This document shows positions 55,198 through 64,000 of a stretch of DNA of 64,000 nt, piece after piece. The stretch spans positions 186,001 through 250,000 of the forward strand of contig NZ_JAAVUX010000006.1 in assembly GCF_018449655.1 (NCBI RefSeq), written 5' to 3'. Positions within the stretch are counted from its first letter, which is position 1. Every line of letters starts with the position of its first letter. Position numbers and translations under genes: made by a program. The notes under the pieces were generated by a model. The model had not been told where the DNA came from, did no database searches, and worked only from the letters and a program-made list of their open reading frames with translations. Source of the DNA: Pseudomonas sp. dw_358 (GTDB lineage: Bacteria > Pseudomonadota > Gammaproteobacteria > Pseudomonadales > Pseudomonadaceae).

Positions 55198-58100
55198 GCC
55201 AGGTCAATCGCCTGTCCAACGGTGGTCGTATCGACCGCAGCAAAGTCCTGACCTTCACCTTCAACGGCCAGAGTTACAAAGGCTATGAAGGCGACAGCCT
55301 GGCCTCGGCATTGCTGGCCAACGGCGTCGACATCGTCGGGCGCAGCTTCAAGTACTCGCGCCCCCGCGGCATCTTCGCTGCCGGCAGCGAAGAGCCGAAC
55401 GCGGTGTTGCAGATCGGCGCCACCGAAGCCACCCAGATTCCTAACGTGCGGGCAACCCAGCAAGCGCTGTATTCGGGCCTGGTGGCTACCAGCACCAACG
55501 GCTGGCCAAGCGTCAACACCGACATGATGGGGATTCTCGGCAAGGTCGGCGGCAAGCTGATGCCGCCGGGCTTCTACTACAAGACCTTCATGTACCCGCA
55601 GTCCTTCTGGATGACCTACGAGAAGTACATCCGCAAGGCCGCCGGTCTGGGCCGTTCGCCGACCGAAGTCGACCCGGACAGCTATGACAACATGAACCAC
55701 CACTGCGACGTGCTGGTGGTAGGCGCTGGCCCAGCCGGCCTGGCCGCTGCACTGGCCGCTGGCCGCAGCGGTGCCCGGGTGATCGTGGCCGATGAACAGG
55801 AAGAGTTCGGCGGCAGCCTGCTGGACACCCGCGAAAGCCTCGATGGCAAGCCGGCCACCGAATGGGTCGCTGCCGTCGTCGCCGAGCTCAAGGGCCTGGA
55901 TAACGTGATCCTGTTGCCACGGGCTACCGTGAACGGTTATCACGACCACAACTTTCTGACCATTCACGAGCGTCTGACCGACCACCTGGGTGATCGCGCG
56001 CCGATCGGCGTAGTACGTCAGCGCCTGCACCGTGTCCGTGCTGCCCGTGTGGTCCTGGCTACCGGTACGCACGAGCGGCCGCTGGTTTATGGCAACAATG
56101 ACGTGCCGGGCAATATGCTGGCCGGTGCCGTTTCCACCTATGTGCGCCGTTATGGCGTGGCGCCGGGCAAAAAGCTGGTGCTCTCGACCAACAACGATTT
56201 CGCCTACCGCGTTGCGCTGGACTGGCTCGACGCTAGCCAGCAAGTGGTGGCCATCGCCGACGCGCGCCACAACCCGCGCGGCGCCCTGGTAGAAGAAGCC
56301 CGCGCCAAAGGCATCCGCATTCTGACCGGCAGCGCCGTAATCGAAACCCGTGGCAGCAAGCACGTCACCGGCGCCCGCGTGGCCGCCATCGACGTCCAGG
56401 CGCACAAGATCAGCAGCCCCGGCGAATGGCTGGACTGCGACCTGGTGGCCAGCTCCGGCGGCTACAGCCCGATCGTTCACCTGGCCTCGCACCTGGGTGG
56501 CAAGCCGATCTGGCGTGAAGACATCCTTGGTTTCGTGCCGGGCGATGCGCCGCAGAAACGCGTTTGCGTAGGCGGCGTCAATGGCGTCTACGCCTTGGCC
56601 GACACCTTGGCCGACGGCTTTGAAGGGGGCGTGCGCGCCGCTTCCGAGGCCGGCTTCAAACCGGTGGAAGGCGTGCTGCCCAAAGCCTTGGTCCGTCAGG
56701 AAGAACCGACCCTGGCCCTGTTCCAGGTGCCCCACGACAAAGCCACAGCCCGTGCGCCGAAGCAATTCGTCGACCTGCAGAACGACGTGACCGCTGCCGC
56801 CATCGAGCTGGCCACCCGTGAAGGCTTCGAATCGGTCGAGCACGTCAAGCGCTATACCGCGCTGGGCTTCGGTACCGATCAGGGCAAGCTGGGCAACATC
56901 AACGGTCTGGCCATCGCGGCCCGCAGCCGTGGCATCTCGATCACCGAGATGGGCACTACCATGTTCCGCCCGAACTACACCCCGGTAACCTTCGGCGCCA
57001 TTTCCGGCCGTCACGCCGGTCACTTGTTCGAGCCGGTGCGCTACACCGCGCTGCAGTCCTGGCACGTGAAGAACGGTGCCGAGTTCGAAGACGTCGGTCA
57101 GTGGAAGCGCCCGTGGTACTTCCCGAAAACCGGCGAAAGCCTGCACACCGCCGTGGCCCGCGAGTGCAAGGCTGTGCGTGACAGCGTCGGCCTGCTGGAC
57201 GCCTCGACCCTGGGCAAGATCGACATCCAGGGCCCGGACGCGCGTGAATTCCTCAACCGCATCTACACCAACGCCTGGACCAAACTGGACGTGGGCAAGG
57301 CGCGTTATGGCCTGATGTGCAAGGAAGACGGCATGGTCTTCGACGACGGTGTCACTGCCTGTCTCGCTGACAACCACTTCCTGATGACCACCACCACCGG
57401 CGGCGCCGCCCGTGTATTGCAATGGCTGGAGATCTATCAGCAGACCGAATGGCCTGACCTGAAAGTGTTCTTCACCTCGGTCACCGACCACTGGGCCACC
57501 CTGACCCTGTCGGGCCCCAACAGCCGCAAGCTGCTCAGCGAAGTCACCGAGATCGACCTGGACCGCGATGCGTTCCCGTTCATGACTTGGAAAGAAGGCC
57601 TGGTGGCCGGCGTGCCAGCCCGGGTGTTCCGTATCTCGTTCACCGGCGAGCTGTCCTACGAGGTCAACATCCAGGCCGACTACGCCATGGGTGTGCTGGA
57701 GAAAATCGCCGAGGCCGGCAAGAAGTACAACCTGACCCCTTACGGCACCGAGACCATGCACGTGCTGCGGGCCGAGAAGGGCTTCATCATCGTCGGTCAG
57801 GACACCGACGGTTCCATGACCCCGGATGACCTCAACATGGGCTGGTGCGTTGGCCGGACCAAGCCGTTCTCCTGGATCGGCTGGCGCGGCATGAACCGTG
57901 AAGACTGCGTGCGTGACCAGCGCAAGCAGCTGGTGGGCCTCAAGCCGATCGACCCGAACAAGTGGTTGCCGGAAGGCGCGCAGTTGGTGTTCGACCCGAA
58001 ACAGTCGATCCCGATGACCATGGTCGGCCACGTGACCTCCAGTTATGCCAGCAACTCCCTGGGCTATTCGTTCGCCATGGGTGTGGTCAAGGGCGGTCTC

Positions 58101-58211
58101 AAGCGCATGGGCGAGCGGGTGTTCTCACCGCAGGCCGATGGCAGCGTGATCGAGGCCGAAATCGTTTCGTCGGTGTTCTTCGACCCGAAAGGCGAGCGGC
58201 AGAACATCTAA
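55194..58211 (+). CDS. soxA: sarcosine oxidase alpha subunit
   Basis: A 1005-residue subunit. N-terminal [2Fe-2S]-fold-like segment (TFTFNGQSYKGYEGDSLASALLANG), then FAD/NAD Rossmann domains (CDVLVVGAGPAGLAAALAAGRSGA), a middle oxidoreductase region and a C-terminal aminomethyltransferase (GcvT) part from about residue 610 (VKNGAEFEDVGQWKRPWYFPK ... GPNSRKLLSEVTEID). It binds NAD and tetrahydrofolate so that the sarcosine methyl group is released as methylene-THF or formaldehyde. Full length. Confidence 0.96.
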   Translation: MSQVNRLSNGGRIDRSKVLTFTFNGQSYKGYEGDSLASALLANGVDIVGRSFKYSRPRGIFAAGSEEPNAVLQIGATEATQIPNVRATQQALYSGLVATSTNGWPSVNTDMMGILGKVGGKLMPPGFYYKTFMYPQSFWMTYEKYIRKAAGLGRSPTEVDPDSYDNMNHHCDVLVVGAGPAGLAAALAAGRSGARVIVADEQEEFGGSLLDTRESLDGKPATEWVAAVVAELKGLDNVILLPRATVNGYHDHNFLTIHERLTDHLGDRAPIGVVRQRLHRVRAARVVLATGTHERPLVYGNNDVPGNMLAGAVSTYVRRYGVAPGKKLVLSTNNDFAYRVALDWLDASQQVVAIADARHNPRGALVEEARAKGIRILTGSAVIETRGSKHVTGARVAAIDVQAHKISSPGEWLDCDLVASSGGYSPIVHLASHLGGKPIWREDILGFVPGDAPQKRVCVGGVNGVYALADTLADGFEGGVRAASEAGFKPVEGVLPKALVRQEEPTLALFQVPHDKATARAPKQFVDLQNDVTAAAIELATREGFESVEHVKRYTALGFGTDQGKLGNINGLAIAARSRGISITEMGTTMFRPNYTPVTFGAISGRHAGHLFEPVRYTALQSWHVKNGAEFEDVGQWKRPWYFPKTGESLHTAVARECKAVRDSVGLLDASTLGKIDIQGPDAREFLNRIYTNAWTKLDVGKARYGLMCKEDGMVFDDGVTACLADNHFLMTTTTGGAARVLQWLEIYQQTEWPDLKVFFTSVTDHWATLTLSGPNSRKLLSEVTEIDLDRDAFPFMTWKEGLVAGVPARVFRISFTGELSYEVNIQADYAMGVLEKIAEAGKKYNLTPYGTETMHVLRAEKGFIIVGQDTDGSMTPDDLNMGWCVGRTKPFSWIGWRGMNREDCVRDQRKQLVGLKPIDPNKWLPEGAQLVFDPKQSIPMTMVGHVTSSYASNSLGYSFAMGVVKGGLKRMGERVFSPQADGSVIEAEIVSSVFFDPKGERQNI

Positions 58212-58216
58212 CTACC

Positions 58217-58235
58217 CTGCCCCTACGAGGGGCAG
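58217..58235 (+). terminator. hairpin inside the sox operon (soxA-soxG gap)
   Basis: CTGCCCCT / AGGGGCAG, 8-bp stem, 3-nt loop, 5 nt after the soxA stop. No T-run. Probably adjusts the soxA to soxG ratio or protects the 3' end of a processed message. Confidence 0.5.
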
Positions 58236-58271
58236 TGGCAGCTTCAAAAGCATTCATGACAGGTGTCCAGC

Positions 58272-58904
58272 ATGACCACAGTCAACGTATACCAGCAACG
58301 CCCGACTACCGGGGCCAAGGCCCAGGAGCCGCTGTTCCACTCCGACCTGGCGAGCCTGGTCGGCAAAGGCCGCAAGAACGCCGGCGTCATCCTGCGTGAC
58401 AAGAAACTTCTCGGCCACCTGACCATTCGTGGCCACGGTACCGACGCCGCGTTCGCCAGTGCCGTGCAGCAAGCCACCGGCCTTGAACTGCCCAAAGCCC
58501 TGACCGTGGTCAGCAATGGCGATACCTCGCTGCAGTGGCTCGGCCCCGACGAGTGGCTGTTGATCGTTCCTGGCGGCGAAGAGCTGGCGGCCGAGCAGCG
58601 CCTGCGCGCGGCCTTCGGTGACCAGCACGTCGCCGTGGTCAATGTCAGCGGTGGCCAGTCCATCCTAGAACTCAGCGGCCCGAACGTGCGCGACGTGCTG
58701 ATGAAGTCCACCAGCTACGACGTGCACCCGAACAATTTTCCTGTGGGCAAAGCGGTCGGCACCGTGTTCGCCAAATCCCAACTGGTGATTCGCCGCACCG
58801 GTGAAGAGACCTGGGAATTGCTGGTGCGCCGCAGCTTCTCCGACTACTGGTGGTTGTGGCTGCAGGATGCCGCCGCCGAATACGGCCTGGAAGTGCGCGC
58901 ATGA
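58272..58904 (+). CDS. soxG: sarcosine oxidase gamma subunit
   Basis: A 210-residue GcvT-like subunit: HSDLASLVGKGRKNAGVILRDKKLLGHLTIRG, SLQWLGPDEWLLIVPGGEE, VNVSGGQSILELSGPNVRDVLMK and a C-terminal SFSDYWWLWLQDA. Start 58272 has AGGTG nearby. Completes soxBDAG. Its stop overlaps the purU ATG (ATGA). Confidence 0.94.
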   Translation: MTTVNVYQQRPTTGAKAQEPLFHSDLASLVGKGRKNAGVILRDKKLLGHLTIRGHGTDAAFASAVQQATGLELPKALTVVSNGDTSLQWLGPDEWLLIVPGGEELAAEQRLRAAFGDQHVAVVNVSGGQSILELSGPNVRDVLMKSTSYDVHPNNFPVGKAVGTVFAKSQLVIRRTGEETWELLVRRSFSDYWWLWLQDAAAEYGLEVRA

Positions 58905-59758
58905 GCCGCGCGCCGGATACCTGGATTCTCACGGCCGACTGCCCCAGTGTGCTCGGTACTGTGGATGCGGTGACGCGCTACCTGTTCGAACAGGGTTGCT
59001 ATGTCACCGAGCACCACTCGTTTGACGATCAGCTGTCGGCGCGCTTTTTCATCCGGGTCGAGTTTCGTCAGCCCGACGGTTTTGACGAACAGACTTTCCG
59101 CGACGGCCTGGCCGAGCGCGGGTCGTTGTTCGGCATGGTCTTTGAACTGACGCCGCCGCAGTATCGGCCCAAGGTGGTGATCATGGTCTCCAAGGCCGAT
59201 CACTGCCTCAATGACTTGCTGTACCGCCAGCGCATCGGCCAATTGGCCATGGACGTGGTGGCGGTGATCTCAAACCACCCGGACCTGGAACCCTTGGCCC
59301 GCTGGCATGAGATCCCCTATTACCATTTCGCCCTGGACCCCAAGGACAAGCCTGCCCAGGAGCGCAAAGTGCTCAAGGTGATCGAAAAAACCGGTGCCGA
59401 GCTGGTGATTCTTGCGCGCTACATGCAAGTGCTGTCACCGGAACTGTGCCGCCAACTCGACGGCCGCGCGATCAACATCCATCATTCCCTGCTGCCCGGT
59501 TTCAAAGGCGCCAAGCCTTATCACCAGGCCTATGACAAGGGCGTGAAACTGGTGGGCGCCACCGCTCACTACATCAACAATGATCTCGACGAAGGTCCGA
59601 TCATCACCCAGGGCGTGGAAGTGGTGGACCACAGCCACTACCCTGAAGACCTGATCGCCAAGGGCCGCGACATCGAGTGCCAGACCCTGGCGCGTGCGGT
59701 GGGCTACCATCTTGAGCGTCGTGTGTTCCTCAATTCCAGTCGGACGGTGGTGTTGTAA
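58901..59758 (+). CDS. purU: formyltetrahydrofolate deformylase
   Basis: A 285-residue enzyme with an N-terminal ACT domain (WILTADCPSVLGTVDAVTRYLFEQG) and a C-terminal formyltransferase fold holding the catalytic Asn-His-Asp set: AINIHHSLLPGFKGAKPY, GATAHYINNDLDEGPIITQ. It hydrolyses 10-formyl-THF to formate and THF. Translationally coupled to soxG, so it recycles THF when sarcosine oxidation overloads the one-carbon pool. Confidence 0.95.
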   Translation: MSRAPDTWILTADCPSVLGTVDAVTRYLFEQGCYVTEHHSFDDQLSARFFIRVEFRQPDGFDEQTFRDGLAERGSLFGMVFELTPPQYRPKVVIMVSKADHCLNDLLYRQRIGQLAMDVVAVISNHPDLEPLARWHEIPYYHFALDPKDKPAQERKVLKVIEKTGAELVILARYMQVLSPELCRQLDGRAINIHHSLLPGFKGAKPYHQAYDKGVKLVGATAHYINNDLDEGPIITQGVEVVDHSHYPEDLIAKGRDIECQTLARAVGYHLERRVFLNSSRTVVL

Positions 59759-59847
59759 CGCTCCCACAACACCCTCGCCAGGCCGCACAGAAAACCGCAA
59801 CAAAGCAGTAACCAAAGCTCATAAGAATAATCAGCGAGGTGAAAGCA

Positions 59848-61047
59848 ATGTCAGGTAATCGTGGAGTGGTGTATCTCGGCTCCGGCAAGGTCGAAGTACA
59901 AGGTATCGAATTTCCGAAAATGCAGGACCCCCGAGGGCGACGTATCGAACACGGCGTGATCCTGCGGGTGGTGTCCACCAACATCTGTGGCTCCGACCAG
60001 CACATGGTACGCGGCCGTACCACGGCTCAAGTGGGGCTGGTGCTGGGCCACGAAATCACCGGCGAGGTGATCGAGGCCGGGCGTGACGTGGAAAATCTCA
60101 AGATCGGCGACCTGGTTTCGGTGCCGTTCAACGTGGCGTGCGGCCGCTGCCGTTCCTGCAAGGAACAACACACCGGGGTCTGCCTGACCGTCAACCCGGC
60201 TCGTCCGGGCGGCGCCTATGGCTATGTCGACATGGGCGACTGGGTCGGCGGCCAGGCCGAGTACGTGCTCGTCCCCTATGCCGACTTCAACCTGCTGAAA
60301 TTCCCTGACCGCGACCGCGCCATGGAAAAGATCCGCGACCTGACCTGCCTGTCGGACATTTTGCCGACCGGGTACCACGGTGCCGTTACAGCCGGTGTCG
60401 GCCCGGGTAGTACCGTGTATGTCGCCGGTGCAGGCCCCGTGGGGCTGGCCGCTGCGGCCTCGGCGCGACTGCTGGGCGCGGCGGTGGTCATCGTCGGCGA
60501 CGTCAACCCGGTACGCCTGGCCCATGCCAAGGCTCAGGGCTTCGAAATTGCCGATCTGTCCACCGACACGCCGTTGCATGAGCAGATCGCCGCGCTGCTG
60601 GGCGAGCCAGAAGTGGATTGCGCCGTGGACGCCGTGGGCTTCGAAGCCCGCGGTCATGGCCATGCAGGGGCCAAGGAAGAAGCTCCGGCCACGGTGCTCA
60701 ACTCTCTGATGGGGGTGGTGCGGGTGGCGGGCAAGATCGGCATTCCCGGCCTGTACGTCACTGATGATCCTGGCGCCGTAGACGCTGCGGCCAAGGTCGG
60801 TGCGCTGAGCATTCGCTTTGGTCTGGGCTGGGCCAAGTCCCACAGCTTCCACACCGGCCAGACGCCAGTGATGAAGTACAACCGCCAGCTCATGCAGGCG
60901 ATCCTCTGGGACCGCATCAACATCGCCGAAGTGGTGGGGGTGCAGGTCATCAGCCTGGATCAGGCGCCGACCGGGTACAGCGAATTTGATGCCGGCGTGC
61001 CGAAGAAATTCGTGATCGACCCGCACAAGTTGTTCAGCCCGGCCTGA
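59848..61047 (+). CDS. fdhA: glutathione-independent formaldehyde dehydrogenase
   Basis: A 399-residue zinc alcohol-dehydrogenase family enzyme that oxidises formaldehyde to formate with tightly bound NAD. Catalytic zinc region STNICGSDQHMVRG and GHEITGEV; structural zinc cysteines in CGRCRSCKEQHTGVC; Rossmann motif VYVAGAGPVGLAAAASARLLGA. Start 59848 follows AGGTGA. It removes formaldehyde released by GbcA, DgcA and SoxA. It lies 89 nt after purU, and a REP pair follows it. Confidence 0.96.
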   Translation: MSGNRGVVYLGSGKVEVQGIEFPKMQDPRGRRIEHGVILRVVSTNICGSDQHMVRGRTTAQVGLVLGHEITGEVIEAGRDVENLKIGDLVSVPFNVACGRCRSCKEQHTGVCLTVNPARPGGAYGYVDMGDWVGGQAEYVLVPYADFNLLKFPDRDRAMEKIRDLTCLSDILPTGYHGAVTAGVGPGSTVYVAGAGPVGLAAAASARLLGAAVVIVGDVNPVRLAHAKAQGFEIADLSTDTPLHEQIAALLGEPEVDCAVDAVGFEARGHGHAGAKEEAPATVLNSLMGVVRVAGKIGIPGLYVTDDPGAVDAAAKVGALSIRFGLGWAKSHSFHTGQTPVMKYNRQLMQAILWDRINIAEVVGVQVISLDQAPTGYSEFDAGVPKKFVIDPHKLFSPA

Positions 61048-61054
61048 CACGCCT

Positions 61055-61116
61055 TGTAGGACCGAGCTTGCTCGGGAACCGGCGTGCCTCGGTCTCCCGA
61101 GCAAGCTCGATCTTGC
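61055..61116. repeat. paired REP element
   Basis: Left unit TTGTAGGACCGAGCTTGCTC and right unit TCTCCCGAGCAAGCTCGATC, an inverted pair beginning 8 nt after the fdhA stop. The right unit is slightly diverged. It may act as the 3' boundary of the sox-fdhA message. Confidence 0.85.
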
Positions 61117-61338
61117 GAGCGTGATTGTTACCTCCTCCGCAACAGTGTTTCTCCCTCCCCATGAATGACAATTTGTCGCAGGTGCCCTGCGTCTTTGTTA
61201 AACTTCGTGAAACTAACTAACCAGTTAATACCTAATCCATTTGGCTAGCACTGCCCCTAGCGGTCGCTCCAATTGCGAATCCCTGCACTATTCTGAAATT
61301 TCCCAACCCGTTCATGCGTTATCAGGATCTGCCTAATC

Positions 61339-63759
61339 ATGACTAAATCTCCGTCTTCGGCAGCCGTCACTCGCTGGCCTATCTGGCTCGCAGTGTTCGG
61401 CATGCTGGTATTTGGATTGCCGTTCGCCATCGGTGGTGGCTATCTGGTATCGCTGCACGGCAGCTGGTACTTCCTCCTCGCCGGTATCGGCCTGCTGGTC
61501 TGCGCCGTGCTGCTGTGCAAGCAACGTCTGGCCGGTGCCTGGCTGTTCGCCGCGATCATGGTCCTGACCCTCATCTGGGCCGTAGCCGATGCGGGCCTGA
61601 ACTTCTGGCCGCTGGTGTCGCGTCTGTTCGCGCCGGGCGTGCTCGCCCTGGTCGTCGCACTGGTCTACCCGACCCTGCGCCGCAACAACGGCCTGTCCGG
61701 CAATGGCGGTTATGCGTTGGGCGGCGTACTCGCCGTGGCGCTGGTGGCCGGCGGCTGGGGTATGTTCATCCCCCACGATCCGATTTCGCCGACTGGCACT
61801 GGCCCCGGCCTGACCAAGGTCGACCCGGCCAACGCGCAGAAAAACTGGTCGCAGTACGGTAACGACACCGGTGGCAGCCGCTTTGCCGCTTTGGATCAGA
61901 TCAATCGCGACAACGTCTCCAAGCTGGTACCCGTGTGGACCACCCACACCGGCGACGTCGCGATCAGTGACGGCAACGGTGCGGAAGACCAGAACACCCC
62001 GTTGCAGATCGGCGACAAGGTGTTTGTCTGCACCCCGCACAACAACATCCTGGCGCTGGATGCCGACACCGGCAAACAGATCTGGAAAGCTGACATCAAT
62101 GCCAAGAGCAAGGTCTGGCAGCGCTGCCGTGGCCTGGCTTACTTCGATGCTACTGCGCCTGTCGCTCAGCCAACCGACGGCAGCACGCCGACCACTGCGG
62201 TCACTGTACCGGCCGGTGCCAACTGCCAACGTCGCCTGCTGACCAACACCATCGATGCTCGCCTGATTGCCGTCGACGCTGACACCGGCGCGCTGTGCCA
62301 GGGCTTCGGCACCAACGGCCAGGTCGATCTTAAAGCGGGCCTGGGCGATGTCCCGGACTCCTACTACCAACTGTCGTCGCCGCCCCTGATGGCCGGCACC
62401 ACCGTCGTGGTCGGTGGCCGTGTGGCCGACAACGTCCAGACCGACATGCCGGGCGGCGTGATCCGTGGTTTTGACGTGGTGACTGGCGCCATGCGCTGGG
62501 CCTTCGACCCGGGCAACCCGCAGGACAAGCAAGCTCCCGCAGCTGGCAAGACCTATGTGCGCAGTACCCCGAACAGCTGGGCGCCGATGTCCTATGACCC
62601 GGCCATGAACACCGTGTTTCTGCCCATGGGCAGCCCGTCCACCGACATCTGGGGGGTTGAACGTACTCAGCTGAACCACAAATACGGTGCTTCGATTCTG
62701 GCGGTCAACGCCACCACCGGTGCCGAGAAGTGGGTCTACCAGACCGTTCACAACGACCTGTGGGACTTCGACCTGCCGATGCAGCCGACCCTCAGCGACT
62801 TCACCAAGGCTGACGGCACCCGAGTTCCGGCCGTGATCATCGGCACCAAGGCCGGCCAGATCTACGTGCTGGACCGCGCCACCGGCCAACCGCTGACTGA
62901 AGTCAAGGAAGTCCCGGTCAAGGCCGCCGACATCCCGAACGAACCGTACTCGCCGACCCAGCCGATGTCAGTGGGCATGCCACAAATCGGTGTGCCGCAC
63001 TTCACCGAATCGGACATGTGGGGCGCGACCCCGTTCGACCAGTTGCTGTGCCGGATCTCGTTCAAGAAAATGCGTTATGACGGCCTGTATACCGCGCCGG
63101 GCACCGACGTGTCCCTGAGCTTCCCGGGTTCTTTGGGTGGCATGAACTGGGGCGGTATCTCCACCGACCCGGTGCACGGTTTCATCTTCGTCAACGACAT
63201 GCGTCTGGGCCTGTGGAGCCAGATGGTGCCGCAACAACGTGATGCCAAGACCTCGTCGGGTGGCGAGTCGATCAACACCGGCATGGGCGCCGTACCGCTC
63301 AAAGGCACGCCGTACGCGGTAAACAAGAACCGCTTCCTGTCGGTGGCCGGCATCCCGTGCCAGGCACCGCCATTTGGCACGTTGACCGCCATCGACATGA
63401 AAACCCGGAAGATCGCCTGGCAGGTACCGGTCGGTACCGTCGAGGACACCGGTCCCATGGGCATCAAGATGCACCTGAAACTGCCGATTGGCATGCCCAC
63501 CCTGGGTGGCACGCTGTCGACTCAAGGTGGCCTGGTCTTCATTGCCGGTACCCAGGACTACTACCTGCGTGCGTTCAACTCGGCCACCGGTCAGGAAGCA
63601 TGGAAAGCCCGTCTGCCTGTGGGTAGCCAGGGCGGCCCGATGACTTATGTTTCGCCGAAAACCGGCAAGCAGTACATCATCATCACCGCCAGCGGTGCGC
63701 GTCAGTCGCCGGACCGCAGTGATCTGGTGATTGCTTACGCTTTGCCGGACAGCAAGTAA
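61339..63759 (+). CDS. gcd: membrane-bound PQQ-dependent glucose dehydrogenase
   Basis: An 806-residue quinoprotein. The first ~140 residues hold five membrane helices (WPIWLAVFGMLVFGLPFAIGGGYLV and others); the rest is the periplasmic PQQ beta-propeller (NWSQYGNDTGGSRFAALDQINRDNVSKL, FDPGNPQDKQAPAAGKTYVRSTPNSWAPMSYDP, VYQTVHNDLWDFDLPMQPTL). It oxidises glucose to gluconate in the periplasm and passes electrons to ubiquinone. Start ATG 61339 follows AGGA. It is not part of the betaine region. A hairpin follows the stop. Confidence 0.96.
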   Translation: MTKSPSSAAVTRWPIWLAVFGMLVFGLPFAIGGGYLVSLHGSWYFLLAGIGLLVCAVLLCKQRLAGAWLFAAIMVLTLIWAVADAGLNFWPLVSRLFAPGVLALVVALVYPTLRRNNGLSGNGGYALGGVLAVALVAGGWGMFIPHDPISPTGTGPGLTKVDPANAQKNWSQYGNDTGGSRFAALDQINRDNVSKLVPVWTTHTGDVAISDGNGAEDQNTPLQIGDKVFVCTPHNNILALDADTGKQIWKADINAKSKVWQRCRGLAYFDATAPVAQPTDGSTPTTAVTVPAGANCQRRLLTNTIDARLIAVDADTGALCQGFGTNGQVDLKAGLGDVPDSYYQLSSPPLMAGTTVVVGGRVADNVQTDMPGGVIRGFDVVTGAMRWAFDPGNPQDKQAPAAGKTYVRSTPNSWAPMSYDPAMNTVFLPMGSPSTDIWGVERTQLNHKYGASILAVNATTGAEKWVYQTVHNDLWDFDLPMQPTLSDFTKADGTRVPAVIIGTKAGQIYVLDRATGQPLTEVKEVPVKAADIPNEPYSPTQPMSVGMPQIGVPHFTESDMWGATPFDQLLCRISFKKMRYDGLYTAPGTDVSLSFPGSLGGMNWGGISTDPVHGFIFVNDMRLGLWSQMVPQQRDAKTSSGGESINTGMGAVPLKGTPYAVNKNRFLSVAGIPCQAPPFGTLTAIDMKTRKIAWQVPVGTVEDTGPMGIKMHLKLPIGMPTLGGTLSTQGGLVFIAGTQDYYLRAFNSATGQEAWKARLPVGSQGGPMTYVSPKTGKQYIIITASGARQSPDRSDLVIAYALPDSK

Positions 63760-63771
63760 CAGAAATACACG

Positions 63772-63795
63772 CCGCGGTCAGATCCACGACCGCGG
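63772..63795 (+). terminator. hairpin after gcd
   Basis: CCGCGGTC / GACCGCGG with an 8-nt loop, 12 nt after the gcd stop and followed by a T-rich stretch (TGTCTGCTTCTTTCT). Probable intrinsic terminator. Confidence 0.65.
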
Positions 63796-63810
63796 TGTCT
63801 GCTTCTTTCT

Positions 63811-63896
63811 ATACGACCGAGCTTGCTCGGGAACAACACTGCGCGCGATGATCGGCCTGTCGCGGCGTCTGGTTCCCGAGCGAGCTTGATCCTGCC
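63811..63896. repeat. paired REP element
   Basis: Left unit ATACGACCGAGCTTGCTCGG and right unit GGTTCCCGAGCGAGCTTGAT with CCTG form an inverted pair between gcd and the convergent partial gene. Confidence 0.82.
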
Positions 63897-63898
63897 GT

Positions 63899-64000
63899 TC
63901 AAACTCCCGCCAACACCCCTTTATACAAAACCGCCCCCGTCGGCTTGCCACTCGGTGACCCACCCTTGGGTTCCTGGGTGATCGCAATCGTCACCGCACT
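63899..64000 (-). CDS. C-terminal tip of an anti-sigma-factor-like protein (partial)
   Basis: Thirty-three codons plus a stop, entering from the right edge on the minus strand: SAVTIAITQEPKGGSPSGKP, then a short TGAVLYKG-type end. The EPKGGSPSGKPTG pattern is the usual C-terminus of anti-sigma-K (RskA-type) proteins, where ExxGGSPTGxPTGPV is common. The frame is in register to the window edge. If right, a matching ECF sigma-factor gene should lie just outside. Only the tip is visible, so confidence is moderate. Confidence 0.6.
   Translation of the reverse strand, partial: SAVTIAITQEPKGGSPSGKPTGAVLYKGVLAGV

Noticed and set aside
55140..58031. 963-codon open frame on the minus strand opposite soxA
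   Set aside because: soxA on the plus strand is a full-length, well-known protein. The antisense frame is His/Gln/Val/Ala-rich, has no recognisable domain and is a by-product of high-GC codon usage.

Overview
The window reads as chromosomal DNA of a fluorescent-group Pseudomonas. Coding is dense and GC-rich, gene families are typical of the genus, and paired REP elements of the pseudomonad type punctuate the 3' ends and intergenic gaps. Gene order from about 17.3 kb to 61 kb follows, from memory, the P. aeruginosa PA5372-PA5421 choline/carnitine/glycine-betaine catabolic region, with losses and insertions.

0-17 kb (mixed housekeeping): the 3' end of pgk, three small lipoprotein genes and fba; a PL7 alginate lyase-like gene; a REC-PAS-GGDEF-EAL c-di-GMP protein; a YgjP-type metallopeptidase with a small winged-helix protein; an ElaA acetyltransferase; an orphan solute-binding protein; YccS; an HI0933-family flavoprotein; the RNA helicase DbpA; a DHA2 exporter; and a TldD/TldE-like protease pair.

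17-27.9 kb: betA-betB-betI (choline to glycine betaine) with a strong palindromic BetI operator candidate, cbcV-cbcW-cbcX (quaternary ammonium importer), sdaB (serine deaminase) and gbdR (activator), the last preceded by a good sigma-54 promoter match. 27.9-31.8 kb: cdhB-cdhA-cdhC plus cdhR (carnitine to glycine betaine). 31.8-34.7 kb is an accessory island: two homologous, unrecognised proteins whose leader carries a hairpin with a GGA loop, a DUF3010 protein, an LprI-like protein and a decayed gene.

34.7-45.6 kb: dipeptidase-like gene, DUF5943 gene, dgcA, dgcB and a dedicated etfA-etfB (dimethylglycine to sarcosine), then divergent gbcA/gbcB (glycine betaine to dimethylglycine). Between etfB and gbcA lies a three-fold repeat carrying perfect DnaA boxes. 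45.7-52.2 kb: two chemoreceptors, a second divergent ZapA with a coiled-coil partner, threonine aldolase and a TraX-like membrane protein. 52.3-61 kb: glyA, soxBDAG, purU and fdhA (sarcosine to glycine to serine, plus disposal of formyl-THF and formaldehyde). The window ends with gcd (PQQ glucose dehydrogenase) and the 3' tip of an anti-sigma-factor-like gene.

Together the genes import choline and convert choline or carnitine through glycine betaine, dimethylglycine, sarcosine, glycine and serine to pyruvate. Each demethylation has electron-transfer or one-carbon disposal partners close by. The best candidates for undescribed biology are the paralogous pair at 31783-33299, the repeat array at 42519-42893 and the unusual metal or cluster sites predicted in the dgc-operon dipeptidase and in DgcA.
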